Assembly (NCBI RefSeq): GCF_025264665.1
Contig: NZ_CP073697.1
Location: forward strand, 2,418,001 to 2,482,000
Source of the DNA: Edaphobacter flagellatus
GTDB taxonomy: Bacteria > Acidobacteriota > Terriglobia > Terriglobales > Acidobacteriaceae
DNA: 64,000 nucleotides
Direction: 5' to 3'
The position numbers were made by a program, and so were the translations under genes. The notes under the pieces are model-generated. The model was not told where the DNA came from and searched no databases. It saw only the letters and a program-made list of their open reading frames with translations. Positions 16,697-25,120 of the stretch are shown one piece after another; position 1 is the first letter of the stretch, and every line of letters begins with the position of its first letter.

Positions 16697-17560
16697 ATGC
16701 CAGACCGTATCCAGTGCGAGTTCTTCCTCATCCGCTACGTTCCCGACGTGGTGAAGGGCGAGTTCGTCAATGTCGGCGTGGTGCTGCGCGAGGCCGGCGC
16801 GACGGCTGAAAGCACCATCGTGCGCTTTACGCGCGACTGGACACGCGTACGCTGCATGGATGCCGAAGCCGACACCAGCCTGCTCGAAGCATTGGAATCG
16901 GAGATTGCCGATCGGCTGCGGCTGGGTGCGAAGGACACCAAACCGGTGATGCAGCTGCTCGAAGATACGCTCTCAAACTCCGTACAGATCACCGAGCCGC
17001 GAGCCGCGCTGGCAGAGAGCATTCCAGCGGAGCTGGAACAACTGATGCGCCTGTACGTTGAGCCCATCAAGATGAAGCAGGAACGCCGTCGCACGGGCCG
17101 CGCCGCGATCCAGGCAGCGATGCGCACGGAATTCGAGCGCGCTGGCGTGTGGAGCCTGATGCGTAAACGTATTGCCGCCTCCTTGTATACGCGCCCGGGC
17201 GATCCGATGAAGCTCGACTGCGGTTACAAGACAGAGCCGCGCGAGGTAAAAACCGATCCGCTGGTCCGCATCTTTCACGCCGTCTCGTTGGAGAACGAGG
17301 TGGACGCAGCCAAGGGACTCGCCTGGGCGGCGCCGCAGCTGCGCGATGGCGTGCGCCGTGTAGAGGGCGTAGAGCTGGAGCTGACGGCGATCGTCGAGCC
17401 GCTGCGCACCCTCTCTACCGAAGAAGGAGAGCGCGATAGCGAAGCGACGGACCGCTATCGCTTCGGCGTGGAAGCCATGGAGCGGGAAGCGATTCGCGTC
17501 GTCACTTTGAGCGATCTGGCACGCGTTGCCGAAACCGCAAGGTTCGAGCTACGAGTATGA
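16697..17560 (+). CDS. DUF3037 family protein, partner of the HipA-like kinase
   Basis: A 287-aa protein starting at an ATG after AAAAGGAG. The N-terminal 120 residues match DUF3037: CEFFLIRYVPDVVKGEFVNV, GVVLREAG, then VRFTRDWTRVRCMD. A helical arm with Glu/Arg-rich segments and a beta/alpha C-terminal part follow (PLVRIFHAVSLENEVDAAKG). Biochemical function is unknown. The gene is tightly linked to the upstream HipA-like kinase (14-bp gap), and this gene order is common in bacteria, which suggests a kinase-substrate or toxin-regulator relation. Inside a prophage the pair could exclude other phages or stabilise the element. That is inference. Confidence 0.8.
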   Translation: MPDRIQCEFFLIRYVPDVVKGEFVNVGVVLREAGATAESTIVRFTRDWTRVRCMDAEADTSLLEALESEIADRLRLGAKDTKPVMQLLEDTLSNSVQITEPRAALAESIPAELEQLMRLYVEPIKMKQERRRTGRAAIQAAMRTEFERAGVWSLMRKRIAASLYTRPGDPMKLDCGYKTEPREVKTDPLVRIFHAVSLENEVDAAKGLAWAAPQLRDGVRRVEGVELELTAIVEPLRTLSTEEGERDSEATDRYRFGVEAMEREAIRVVTLSDLARVAETARFELRV

Positions 17561-17602
17561 ACATGAGATAGATCTGCTGCTTTCAAACGAGCAGCGAGAT
17601 GC

Positions 17603-17633
17603 AGGCACAGCCTTCGGGCTGTGCCTTTGTTTT
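17603..17633 (+). terminator. Terminator between the kinase/DUF3037 cargo and the portal gene
   Basis: A 10-bp perfect stem (AGGCACAGCC / GGCTGTGCCT) with a UUCG tetraloop is followed by TTGTTTT. It shares the GGCACAGC arm with the hairpin before the capsid gene. Confidence 0.8.
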
Positions 17634-17669
17634 GCGACTGAAACCAAACAGCAAGCGAGGTGGAGACAC

Positions 17670-18938
17670 ATGGGAGTTCAAGCAGCAGTAAAAAACATCT
17701 GGCAGCGTCTGGCGGGCGTGGACGCCGCCGAGGGCGATGCCTCCAAAGGCGAGCGCAAGACAACAATGCTGCCCGCGATCCTTACTCCGTACACCGGCGT
17801 GCGCGCAGGTCAGGCTGCCTTGCCGAAGCCAACGCCAGCCAATCTGCGTCGCTTCGCCGAGACGCCTGTGGTGCGCCGCGCCATCAACATCGTAAAGGAC
17901 AAGGTAGCCAGCATGGACTGGCAGGTGCGCGTGCGCCGCGGCTACGATGCCGCTGCTATTCCTGACGCCGCCGAGCGCATCAACATCTTGCGCCGCTGCC
18001 TCGAAGAGCCCAATGTTTCCGACAGCTTTCGCGTGCTGTGGGAGCAGGTGATCGAGGATCTGCTCGTCGGCGGCTTCGGCGCGGTCGAGATGGAAGCAAC
18101 CGGCGACACATTGCGGCCCTTCCACCTGTGGGCCGTCGACGGCGCATCCATCCAGATCGACAGCCGCTGGGATGGATCGCCCGACACGCCGCGCTACGCG
18201 CAGGAGACGGGACGCATCGGCGACGACCGACTCCTGCCGCTGCGTGATAACGAACTGATCTACGTGCGACTTAATCCGCGCACCCACACACCATTCGGGC
18301 TTGGGCGGCTCGAGGTCGCCTTCGAAACGGTCAATCAGTTCCTGAGCGCGAACCGCTACGCCGGCAAGCTGGCCGCAAATTCGGTTGTCCAGTATGCGCT
18401 GTGGCTGGACGAGGCGACGCCCGAGCAGCATGACCGCCTTATCCGTTGGTGGCAGGACGAGATCGAAGGCACCGGCCGCGTGCCCGTGCTGAGCACACCC
18501 GTCAAGCCCGAGGTGCTGCGCTTTGCCGGAGGCACCGACGCCGACCTGCGCCTGGGCTGGCAGGAGATGCTGATTCGCCTGATCGCGAACGCCTTCGACC
18601 TGCCACCGATGATGCTCGGCATCCAGCACGACGTCAATCGCTCCACCGCATCGGAGTTCGCCGACGAGGCCTTCCAGAGCGCGATCGTGCCGGTCGCAAA
18701 ACTGATCGCCGAACATATCACGCGCGATCTGTTCGCGAAGAAGTTGGGCTGGCGCGAGTTCGAGTTCTGCTTCAACGACCTGGAGACGCGCGACGAGACA
18801 CGCGAGGTAGAGATGCAGAAGACACTCATCGAGGCTGGCGTGCTGACCGTCGATGAGGTACGCGCGATGCGCGGCCTGCCTCCGTTGACGAAGTGCGATG
18901 TGGAGAACACAACCCAGACCAGCGAGGTGGATCAGTGA
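17670..18938 (+). CDS. Phage portal protein (HK97 family)
   Basis: A 422-aa protein with portal features: NLRRFAETPVVRRAINIVKD near residue 60, a wing region with VLWEQVIEDLLVGGFGAVEM, the portal-typical strand LRDNELIYVRLNPRTHTPFG, LGRLEVAFETVNQFLSANRY, and the stem/crown helix region containing ANAFDLPPMMLGIQHDVNRS and ASEFADEAFQSAIVPVAKLI. The ATG at 17670 follows GCGAGGTGGAG and the terminator; the longer frame from 17526 is rejected. Normally the portal sits next to terminase, but here the kinase/DUF3037 pair separates them. The stop overlaps the next GTG. Forms the dodecameric DNA entry channel. Confidence 0.9.
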   Translation: MGVQAAVKNIWQRLAGVDAAEGDASKGERKTTMLPAILTPYTGVRAGQAALPKPTPANLRRFAETPVVRRAINIVKDKVASMDWQVRVRRGYDAAAIPDAAERINILRRCLEEPNVSDSFRVLWEQVIEDLLVGGFGAVEMEATGDTLRPFHLWAVDGASIQIDSRWDGSPDTPRYAQETGRIGDDRLLPLRDNELIYVRLNPRTHTPFGLGRLEVAFETVNQFLSANRYAGKLAANSVVQYALWLDEATPEQHDRLIRWWQDEIEGTGRVPVLSTPVKPEVLRFAGGTDADLRLGWQEMLIRLIANAFDLPPMMLGIQHDVNRSTASEFADEAFQSAIVPVAKLIAEHITRDLFAKKLGWREFEFCFNDLETRDETREVEMQKTLIEAGVLTVDEVRAMRGLPPLTKCDVENTTQTSEVDQ

Positions 18939-21280
18939 GAATCACCATCGACAATCTCGATGGCGGAGGCGCGCGGGACTACACGTCCGCGCTCTCCGCA
19001 GACGGGCCGCTGAAGATCACGCGTACGCTGAATACACCTTCGCGCTGCACAGGACAACTGGATCTGAACGCGCTTGCGCTGCCCGTGCCTGCACGAAGAG
19101 GGCGCGTTGTGGTCACGAACGATGCGGGCACACTGCTCTTCACCGGCTATCTGGCTACGGAGCCCGCGCGTATTTACGCAGGCATCGCCACACAGGGCGC
19201 GGTTTATCGTCTTGCCTTCAGCGCAATCAGCGATGAGTGGCTGCTCGACAAGCAGACAACGCTGCGTACCGTGGCGCTGGCGCAGTCTGGAGGCGATGCG
19301 ATGCGCGCACTCACCACGCGCACAGCAGCCAGCGCGTTCGCCACCACCGGTGTTGCGGCTACAGGCAACGTCGGCGTCTTTACCTCTGCGCAGGCGGCAA
19401 CGTGGTCGGTCTCGGCAGGCGAGATCGCCGACGCGGCCTATGCCAGCTATCGTGTGCTCGGCGGCGCGCTGAGTCTCGCAACGGCGGGCTCCGTAACGCA
19501 CAACTTCTCCGACGGCGATGGCACGCTTCAGGTCGCCGCGCTGAAGACGGCAGCCGTGCGCGAACTCGCCAACGACATCACGCTCTCTGGTGAGCTGGAG
19601 CCAGCCGCCTACATTACCGAGAGCTTTCTCGGAGACGGCACGACCACGGTCTTCGAGCTGAGCCAGCCGCCGTTCCGACCAACGCATCCACGCACGCCAG
19701 CAGCCAGCGCATCGCATCTTGTAGACGAGAGCTTCAACCAGGCTGCTCTCAATACCCGCGTGTGGCAGGTGGTCGATCCCGGTTCGTTTCTCTCGCTCAC
19801 ATCCGCGGGACTGACGATGAGCGGCGGCAACGGCCTGAACGGACAGACGACGCTCACCGCGCTCGACCCCATCGAGATTGGTGGCACGCTTGTCGTCGAA
19901 GCGAGCAACGTGCAGCTGGGCGCGGCAAGCGACGGCGTGATCTGCGGACTCTACTCCGGCGGTGTAGAAAGCGCCAACTGTCTCGCCGGATACAACGTGC
20001 GTCAATCAGGCGGCGCAACCATCGCTACGCCGTACATCAACGGAGTCGAAGCTGGAACGTCGCTCACGCTGCTGAGCGGACATCGCTACACGCTGCGCAT
20101 ACGGTTGCATTGCCCGGAGACCGCGCGCATCCTGCAGACCTATCACGCCATGGTGGACGGTGTGCTCCAGACCTTCGGCGGAGGCGCAATCGATGCACCC
20201 GTCGCGCTCGTCTTCGAGGCGCTCGACATGGGTGCATCATCGAACACGCCCGCGACGGTGCTCTACTCTGGCTCGCTCGCCACTTCGCCGGGAAGCTGCA
20301 ACTTCGCCATCGTGAACAGCGTGCAGTTGATCGGCTCCATCGGCGCGTGCCGCATCACGCAGGCAGGCTCGGTGTGGATTGTGACGACTACGCCCGACGG
20401 CACACAGACGGTCCGTATGACAGGAGCCGCTGGCGAGGGCGTGGACTGCATGGTCTCGCCCGCAGGCAAAATTACCTTCTTCAACGGACGCCTTCCTACA
20501 GCGAATGAGTTGATCACGGTCCGCTATCGCGGAAGACGGCGTTCCGTCGCGCGGCTTGAGAACACTGCGAGTGTCGCAGCGGAATCTGCCGGCGGATTGC
20601 CCGGGACGGCACAGTGGATGGGCAAGGTGGGCCGTCCGGCAGCACGTACGTCGCAGGACTGCGAGAATGCCGCGCTCGCCACGCTTGCATTTGCCACAGC
20701 GCGGTCCGCTGCGATTGCGGGCAACTACACGATGCTGAATCCAGCTGACGATATATGGCCTGGCGATGTGCTGGCCATCACCTCCACTGCGAGCGATGGC
20801 ACAGTAGACACGTTGAAGGTGCTCGTGCGCACGGTAACCATCGATGACGGTCACGCACGGCCTGAGCTGGCAACCTACCACATCGCCTTCGCGAACGACT
20901 GGGCCGAGGGATTAGGACTGAAGCTGTCTGAATCCATCGCCGTCGACGCGCTGCTGCCGCAACAGGCTGCGACCGCGCCGAATGCCGTGCTCGCGAATCT
21001 GCCGTCGCTGCAGGTAGTCAGTGCGAACGGTACGGCGTTGCAGATCGATACAGGCATGGCTCCGCCAACAGGAGGGGGCTTCGAGGTACGTCGCCGCGAC
21101 TGGGCCTTCGGCCCCGGCGTTGATCAGGACCTCGTGCTGCGCAGCCCCGTGCGGAGCTTTTCCATCCCGCGCGAAGCGCAGGTGGAACGCTACTACGTGC
21201 GCATGTACGACACTTCCAATCCACCGGTCTATTCGCGCTTTTCGAGTGCGGTCTTTACCAACCTGCCGGTCGCATCGTGA
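18935..21280 (+). CDS. Large tail/hub-like phage structural protein
   Basis: A 781-aa protein starting at GTG, overlapping the portal stop by four bases. The N-terminal 200 residues resemble a baseplate-hub type beta domain (VRITIDNLDGGGARDYTSAL; RGRVVVTNDAGTLLFTGYLA). The centre is a jelly-roll-like insert (about 270-460, VDESFNQAALNTRVWQVVDP). The C-terminal part has PADDIWPGDVLAITS and YYVRMYDTSNPPVYSRFSSA, like fibronectin-type ends of tail proteins. No lysozyme motif is seen. Translational coupling to the portal implies co-assembly. The exact tail role is not established; hub, tail tip or spike remain possible. Confidence 0.6.
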   Translation: MRITIDNLDGGGARDYTSALSADGPLKITRTLNTPSRCTGQLDLNALALPVPARRGRVVVTNDAGTLLFTGYLATEPARIYAGIATQGAVYRLAFSAISDEWLLDKQTTLRTVALAQSGGDAMRALTTRTAASAFATTGVAATGNVGVFTSAQAATWSVSAGEIADAAYASYRVLGGALSLATAGSVTHNFSDGDGTLQVAALKTAAVRELANDITLSGELEPAAYITESFLGDGTTTVFELSQPPFRPTHPRTPAASASHLVDESFNQAALNTRVWQVVDPGSFLSLTSAGLTMSGGNGLNGQTTLTALDPIEIGGTLVVEASNVQLGAASDGVICGLYSGGVESANCLAGYNVRQSGGATIATPYINGVEAGTSLTLLSGHRYTLRIRLHCPETARILQTYHAMVDGVLQTFGGGAIDAPVALVFEALDMGASSNTPATVLYSGSLATSPGSCNFAIVNSVQLIGSIGACRITQAGSVWIVTTTPDGTQTVRMTGAAGEGVDCMVSPAGKITFFNGRLPTANELITVRYRGRRRSVARLENTASVAAESAGGLPGTAQWMGKVGRPAARTSQDCENAALATLAFATARSAAIAGNYTMLNPADDIWPGDVLAITSTASDGTVDTLKVLVRTVTIDDGHARPELATYHIAFANDWAEGLGLKLSESIAVDALLPQQAATAPNAVLANLPSLQVVSANGTALQIDTGMAPPTGGGFEVRRRDWAFGPGVDQDLVLRSPVRSFSIPREAQVERYYVRMYDTSNPPVYSRFSSAVFTNLPVAS

Positions 21281-21308
21281 TCGCACAAACAGAACAGGAG
21301 CACCAGCG

Positions 21309-21536
21309 ATGACTGAATTTGAAGGACAGGTTCTCGGTGATCTGCGCGTCTTGAAGAGTCAGATGGACCAGTTAATGGGTATCGGTCAGCCAGGAAGACT
21401 TACGCAGATTGAAGAGCGCGTGGAGCGGCACGAACGCAGCGTACAGCGCCTTAAGGGATTCACCGGGGCCGTCGGTGCATTGGTAACACTGGCTCACCTG
21501 GCTATCGATCTGCTGCGGCACAGCAAAACAAATTAA
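21309..21536 (+). CDS. Small coiled-coil membrane protein, XhlA-like
   Basis: A 75-aa protein: an N-terminal coiled coil (LGDLRVLKSQMDQLMG and LTQIEERVERHERSVQRLKG) followed by one C-terminal membrane helix (TGAVGALVTLAHLAIDLL). This layout equals haemolysin XhlA/holin-accessory proteins found in phage lysis modules. No endolysin gene is nearby. The ATG follows AACAGGAGCACC. Together with the next small gene it may be the remnant of a lysis cassette. Confidence 0.6.
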   Translation: MTEFEGQVLGDLRVLKSQMDQLMGIGQPGRLTQIEERVERHERSVQRLKGFTGAVGALVTLAHLAIDLLRHSKTN

Positions 21537-21547
21537 GGAGAGAGTGT

Positions 21548-21802
21548 ATGGACTTTCAAAAAATCTTTCTGCGCGCGCTGGCGTTTCTGCCCGCCGCGCT
21601 GCACACGGCCGAGGCGATCTTCGGCCCGCAGAATGGAGAGCAAAAGAAGAAGGCCGCGCTCGAAGTGGTAAGCGCCGCCATCAACGTGGGCGAAGCTGTC
21701 AGCAGCAAACACGTCATCGACGCCGACCGCTTCACCGCTGGCCTGAGCGCCATCATCGACGGCGTCGTGGAATGCCTGAACGCCAGCGTGTGGGCAAAAT
21801 AA
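21548..21802 (+). CDS. Small phage-associated protein, last gene of the virion cluster
   Basis: An 84-aa protein with a hydrophobic N-terminal helix ([20 protein letters not shown]), a Gly/Gln/Lys turn ([15 protein letters not shown]) and a C-terminal helix pair with [20 protein letters not shown]. It resembles the C-terminal part of the protein at 4084-4467, so the two may be related. AAGGAGAG precedes the ATG. It is 11 bp after the XhlA-like gene and 40 bp before purE, marking the right edge of the phage-derived region. Function unknown. Confidence 0.6.
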   Translation: MDFQKIFLRALAFLPAALHTAEAIFGPQNGEQKKKAALEVVSAAINVGEAVSSKHVIDADRFTAGLSAIIDGVVECLNASVWAK

Positions 21803-21842
21803 GCTGGACGCTGCTTCGTCACCCACCCCGTATAATCACCCT

Positions 21843-22358
21843 ATGGACGCCTCACCGCTGGTTGGAGTGATCATGGGAAGCCGCAATGATTATGCGGTGA
21901 TGCGTGGCGCCGTCGAGATGCTGGCCGCCTTCGGCGTGCCGCACGAGGTCCGTGTCGTCTCGGCGCATCGCACCCCCGATCTTTTGTTTGAGTACGCCGA
22001 AACTGCCGCCGCTCGCGGGCTGCGCGTGATCGTTGCCGGAGCCGGCGGTGCGGCGCATCTGCCGGGCATGGTCGCGGCGAAAACGGTCGTACCGGTGCTG
22101 GGCGTGCCGATTCCAGCGACTGCACTGCAGGGCATGGATTCGCTGTTGAGCATCGTGCAGATGCCGAAGGGTGTTCCAGTGGGCACACTGGCCATCGGCG
22201 CTCCCGGAGCAGCGAACGCAGGCCTGCTGGCTGCACAGATTATCGCAACAACCGACGCAGCATTGCGCGAGAAGATCGCCGCATGGCGCACCGCACGTCG
22301 CGATGAAGTGCTGGCGCAGACGGTAGGCGACGAGCAGGACGGAGCGGCGAAAGCGTGA
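21843..22358 (+). CDS. purE: N5-carboxyaminoimidazole ribonucleotide mutase PurE
   Basis: A 171-aa class I PurE converting N5-CAIR to CAIR in purine synthesis. Visible signatures are [13 protein letters not shown] (Ser13, Asp16 loop), VVSAHRTPD with catalytic His42, and [20 protein letters not shown], which binds the nucleotide, then [20 protein letters not shown]. Length is normal for the family. The stop overlaps the purK GTG by four bases, so the two are translated together. It begins only 40 bp after the last phage-derived gene. GTATAATCACC just upstream could be a -10 element, so transcription may start in that gap. Confidence 0.97.
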   Translation: MDASPLVGVIMGSRNDYAVMRGAVEMLAAFGVPHEVRVVSAHRTPDLLFEYAETAAARGLRVIVAGAGGAAHLPGMVAAKTVVPVLGVPIPATALQGMDSLLSIVQMPKGVPVGTLAIGAPGAANAGLLAAQIIATTDAALREKIAAWRTARRDEVLAQTVGDEQDGAAKA

Positions 22359-23542
22359 GCGCGACATCAGTAGAGCGCAAGGCCAACCCGATTCTTCCCG
22401 GCGCAACCATTGGCATCTTCGGCGGCGGACAGCTTGGCCGCATGACAGCAATGGCTGCGCGAGCGATGGGCTACCGCATCCAGGTCCTGGACCCCGATCC
22501 GGCTTGTCCGGCGCGGTTTGTCGTCGATGCCTGCATCGAGGCCAGCTGGGACGATGCGCGCGAGGCCGCCAACCTGGCTCGCGGATGCGACGTGGTGACG
22601 CTGGAGATCGAGCAGATCTCGCTGGCAAGTATGGATGCGGCGCAGGCACTGGTTCCGGTGCGTCCCGGACGCGCGATGCTCGCCATCATTCAGAACCGCA
22701 TTGCGCAAAAAGAATGGCTCCAAAAGAACGGCTTCCCACTCGGCGACTGGCGTCCCGTGCACTCGTTCGATGAGGTGCGCGATGCAATCCACGCCCTGGG
22801 CGGACGCGCGTTCTGCAAGAGCGCGACGGGCGGCTACGATGGACGCGGACAGGGTAAGGTCGGTTTCCACCCCGGTGCCGATCCTGAAGAAGAGGCTCGC
22901 GGTGCATGGACCGCTCTGGGCGAACGCGCCGGCGTTGTAGAGAAGGCCGTCGAGCTGGAGCGCGAGATTTCGGTGCTGGTGGCGCGGTCGCCTTCGGGCG
23001 AAGTGAAAGTGTACCCGGCTGCGTGGAACCATCATGAGAATCAGATTCTGGCGTGGAGTGTACTCCCGGCCCCACTCACCGACATCATGGCCGACGAAGC
23101 GCGGCAGCTCGCTGAAAACATCGCGCATGCCTTTGAGCTCGAAGGCATTCTTGCCGTCGAGATGTTTGTCACGACCCACGGAAAGCTTCTGGTCAACGAG
23201 TTGGCTCCGCGTCCGCACAACAGCTATCACGCGAGCGAGCGCGCCTGCGTCACGAGTCAGTTCGAGCAACTGGTACGCGCGGTGTGCGATCTCCCACTGG
23301 GCGACGTCTCCGTCGTGCAGCCGTGCGCAATCGCCAACCTGCTGGGCGACGTGTGGCTGAACGAAGACGGCTCCGCGAGAACTCCGCGCTTCGACCGCGT
23401 GCTCGCTGTACCGGGAGTGCGGCTGCATCTCTACGAGAAGCACCGCCCACGCAAAGGCCGGAAGATGGGACATCTTTCAGCAGTTGGCGCTACGGCGGAT
23501 GAGGCTGTGGCTGCGGTACTGCAGGCACAGGAGCTGCTGTAA
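22355..23542 (+). CDS. purK: N5-carboxyaminoimidazole ribonucleotide synthase PurK
   Basis: A 395-aa ATP-grasp enzyme that carboxylates AIR with bicarbonate and ATP, supplying PurE. The N-terminal Rossmann-like part has [20 protein letters not shown]; the ATP-grasp core has [18 protein letters not shown] and [20 protein letters not shown]. Metal and phosphate ligands lie in [20 protein letters not shown], the PurK signature. It starts at GTG within the purE stop, giving a coupled purEK operon. A C-terminal small domain ([20 protein letters not shown]) is complete, so the gene is intact. Confidence 0.97.
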   Translation: MSATSVERKANPILPGATIGIFGGGQLGRMTAMAARAMGYRIQVLDPDPACPARFVVDACIEASWDDAREAANLARGCDVVTLEIEQISLASMDAAQALVPVRPGRAMLAIIQNRIAQKEWLQKNGFPLGDWRPVHSFDEVRDAIHALGGRAFCKSATGGYDGRGQGKVGFHPGADPEEEARGAWTALGERAGVVEKAVELEREISVLVARSPSGEVKVYPAAWNHHENQILAWSVLPAPLTDIMADEARQLAENIAHAFELEGILAVEMFVTTHGKLLVNELAPRPHNSYHASERACVTSQFEQLVRAVCDLPLGDVSVVQPCAIANLLGDVWLNEDGSARTPRFDRVLAVPGVRLHLYEKHRPRKGRKMGHLSAVGATADEAVAAVLQAQELL

Positions 23543-23666
23543 ATTCCATCCATCTAAGAAACGCGAGAATATAACTCCTCACCCATTACGCGCTATTTTC
23601 CACAAGCCGTGGTATCTTCAACTTGAGCTGCACCGAATATCGTGCAGTGCGTTTTGAGGCCTTCTT

Positions 23667-23879
23667 ATGAGCAGCTCCGAGCTTGAGTACGTGCTTTCGC
23701 TGCGGGATGCCAATATCGGCACCAGCCAGAAGCGGCTGCGCGCCGAGATCATCGACTTCATTCAGCGGCATGAGGACGCGGTGCTCGACCAGCTCCGCGC
23801 GCACGAGTCGGCCGTGATTCCAACGTCGTTTGGCGAGATTACGCTGAACCTCGCCGACCTGCACGAAGCACTCGCTTAG
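23667..23879 (+). CDS. Small conserved-looking hypothetical protein
   Basis: A 70-aa acidic, helical protein (LRDANIGTSQKRLRAEIIDF, IQRHEDAVLDQLRAHESAV) ending in LNLADLHEALA. No motif or membrane segment is present. It is followed 9 bp later by the membrane protein at 23889 on the same strand, so the two probably form an operon. Function not recognised. Confidence 0.6.
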   Translation: MSSSELEYVLSLRDANIGTSQKRLRAEIIDFIQRHEDAVLDQLRAHESAVIPTSFGEITLNLADLHEALA

Positions 23880-23888
23880 GAGAAACCG

Positions 23889-24740
23889 TTGCTGGCGCTT
23901 CTCGTCAGCTTCCTCATCGCCGTCTACCTGCTTGGCCCCAACCTGATCGCACGCTGGGCCGCGGACCTTGTCGTCTTTCGCAAGACGCGCGTGGAGTCGC
24001 ACGCCGAAGAGGTGGCCCGCTCCATCATCGCTGCGGCCGTCCCTCTGGCGATGGCAGTGGCATGGGCGCGATGGACAGGTGCATTGTGGGCACGCGGCAC
24101 GCAGGCCGATGTGGAGACGGTCTTCTCCGCACTGCAGAGCGACAACTTCTTTCAAACGCACCATGCGCAGTTCTTCACGAGCCTCTACGCCTTCTTCTGG
24201 ATGAACTACGCGATCCTGTGGAGGCTGTATTTTCTGGTGCTGCTGGCGTGCGGCGTCCGCATCCTGATTGTGCTGAACTACAACCGTATCTGGCGGCGGC
24301 TGCACACGCGCTGGATGCGCACGCTGCTGGCCACCATTGTGCCGCGCATCTCGGAATGGGACGTGTTGTTCAGCGACATGTTGCTGCCCGAAGGCCGCTT
24401 CCGCATTATGGCCGATGTGCTGACGAAAACAGGCGGCCTGTACCAGGGCGCGATTCAAGATCGCATGCTTGCGAACGACGGCTCACTGGTAAGCATTACA
24501 CTAGCAAGTCCGCGGCGGTTCGAGCGCGACGAGTTTCGCAAGGCCAAGGCCGCAGACCTCGAAACGGTGCCGGATGAGTTCTGGTTCAACATCCCCGGCA
24601 ATCTCTTTATCGTGATGGCCTCGGACATCGCGAACCTGAACCTGCGCTACATACGCCGCAAGCCGCTCTCCTTTCAGCCATCGGAAGAAGAGCGTGAGGT
24701 ATTGACGCGGCTGCTGGACCGGCTGAAGGAAGAAAAGTAG
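23889..24740 (+). CDS. Integral membrane protein of unknown function
   Basis: A 283-aa protein from a TTG start with AGGAG six bases upstream. The first helix (LLALLVSFLIAVYLLGP) is followed by an amphipathic stretch, a second segment (IIAAAVPLAMAVAWARW) and a third (YAILWRLYFLVLLACGVRIL). The C-terminal 130 residues are cytosolic and include WDVLFSDMLLPEGRFRIMAD and a region with beta strands (GSLVSITLASPRRFERDEF). The overall layout (three helices, then a soluble domain about stress- or ligand-exposed size) resembles DUF6338-like proteins, but I am not certain. Operon with the small gene before it. Confidence 0.65.
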   Translation: MLALLVSFLIAVYLLGPNLIARWAADLVVFRKTRVESHAEEVARSIIAAAVPLAMAVAWARWTGALWARGTQADVETVFSALQSDNFFQTHHAQFFTSLYAFFWMNYAILWRLYFLVLLACGVRILIVLNYNRIWRRLHTRWMRTLLATIVPRISEWDVLFSDMLLPEGRFRIMADVLTKTGGLYQGAIQDRMLANDGSLVSITLASPRRFERDEFRKAKAADLETVPDEFWFNIPGNLFIVMASDIANLNLRYIRRKPLSFQPSEEEREVLTRLLDRLKEEK

Positions 24741-24782
24741 GCGCAACTCTTCTGAAATTTCTGCATGTAGAATCGTCATGTG

Positions 24783-24961
24783 CAGGTCAGGCTCTCGCAA
24801 GGAGCCTGTTAAACGGGAAGCCGGTGTGATTCCGGCGCTGTCCCGCAGCGGTGATGGGAACGAAATGTTGCATGGCGAGAAGCCAACGCACTGTTCTTGT
24901 AAGCAGGAATGGGAAGCGGCAGCGAAGTAGGCAGCCCAGAGTCCGAAGACCGGCCTGCCGC
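24783..24961 (+). ncRNA. Cobalamin (B12) riboswitch
   Basis: The conserved core is visible: AACGGGAAGCCGGTG, ATTCCGGCGCTGTCCCGC (P3-P6 region) and AGCGGTGA, then variable arms, and near the 3' end GCAGCCCAGAGTCCGAAGAC followed by CGGCCTGC. It precedes metE by about 160 nt. Binding of adenosyl- or methylcobalamin would lower expression of the B12-independent methionine synthase. The expression platform in 24962-25110 is GC-rich, and I could not assign a definite terminator or RBS sequestrator. Confidence 0.92.
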
Positions 24962-25120
24962 CACCACCGCGGAGGCCTTTGTGCCGACCGCGGGTGCGCT
25001 TGAGGCCGCCGCTCTCGTGGATTGGAACGGTTTGCCAATGCATCGTCTTGCCTGCGCCACTGGCGTACGCGAAGCATGCCTGCGCACAGGTGGTTCTTTC
25101 GTATTTCAGGAGAGAACCAA

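Larger units (their letters stand above)
1386..21802. mobile_element. Phage-derived region (remnant prophage or domesticated virion locus)
   Basis: This span holds a repressor-like gene, protease, capsid, connectors, tail proteins, fibre, terminase, portal, hub-like and holin-like genes, nearly all on one strand, plus cargo genes. Missing are integrase, excisionase, replication genes, small terminase, tape measure and endolysin. No tRNA or direct repeat resembling an att site was found at either edge. The left border is uncertain (1386 or as far as 707). The right border is sharp at purE. Confidence 0.75.

Noticed and set aside
21803..21842. att site or tRNA at the right border of the phage-derived region
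   Set aside because: Only 40 bp to purE and no tRNA, and no matching direct repeat was found near the left border.
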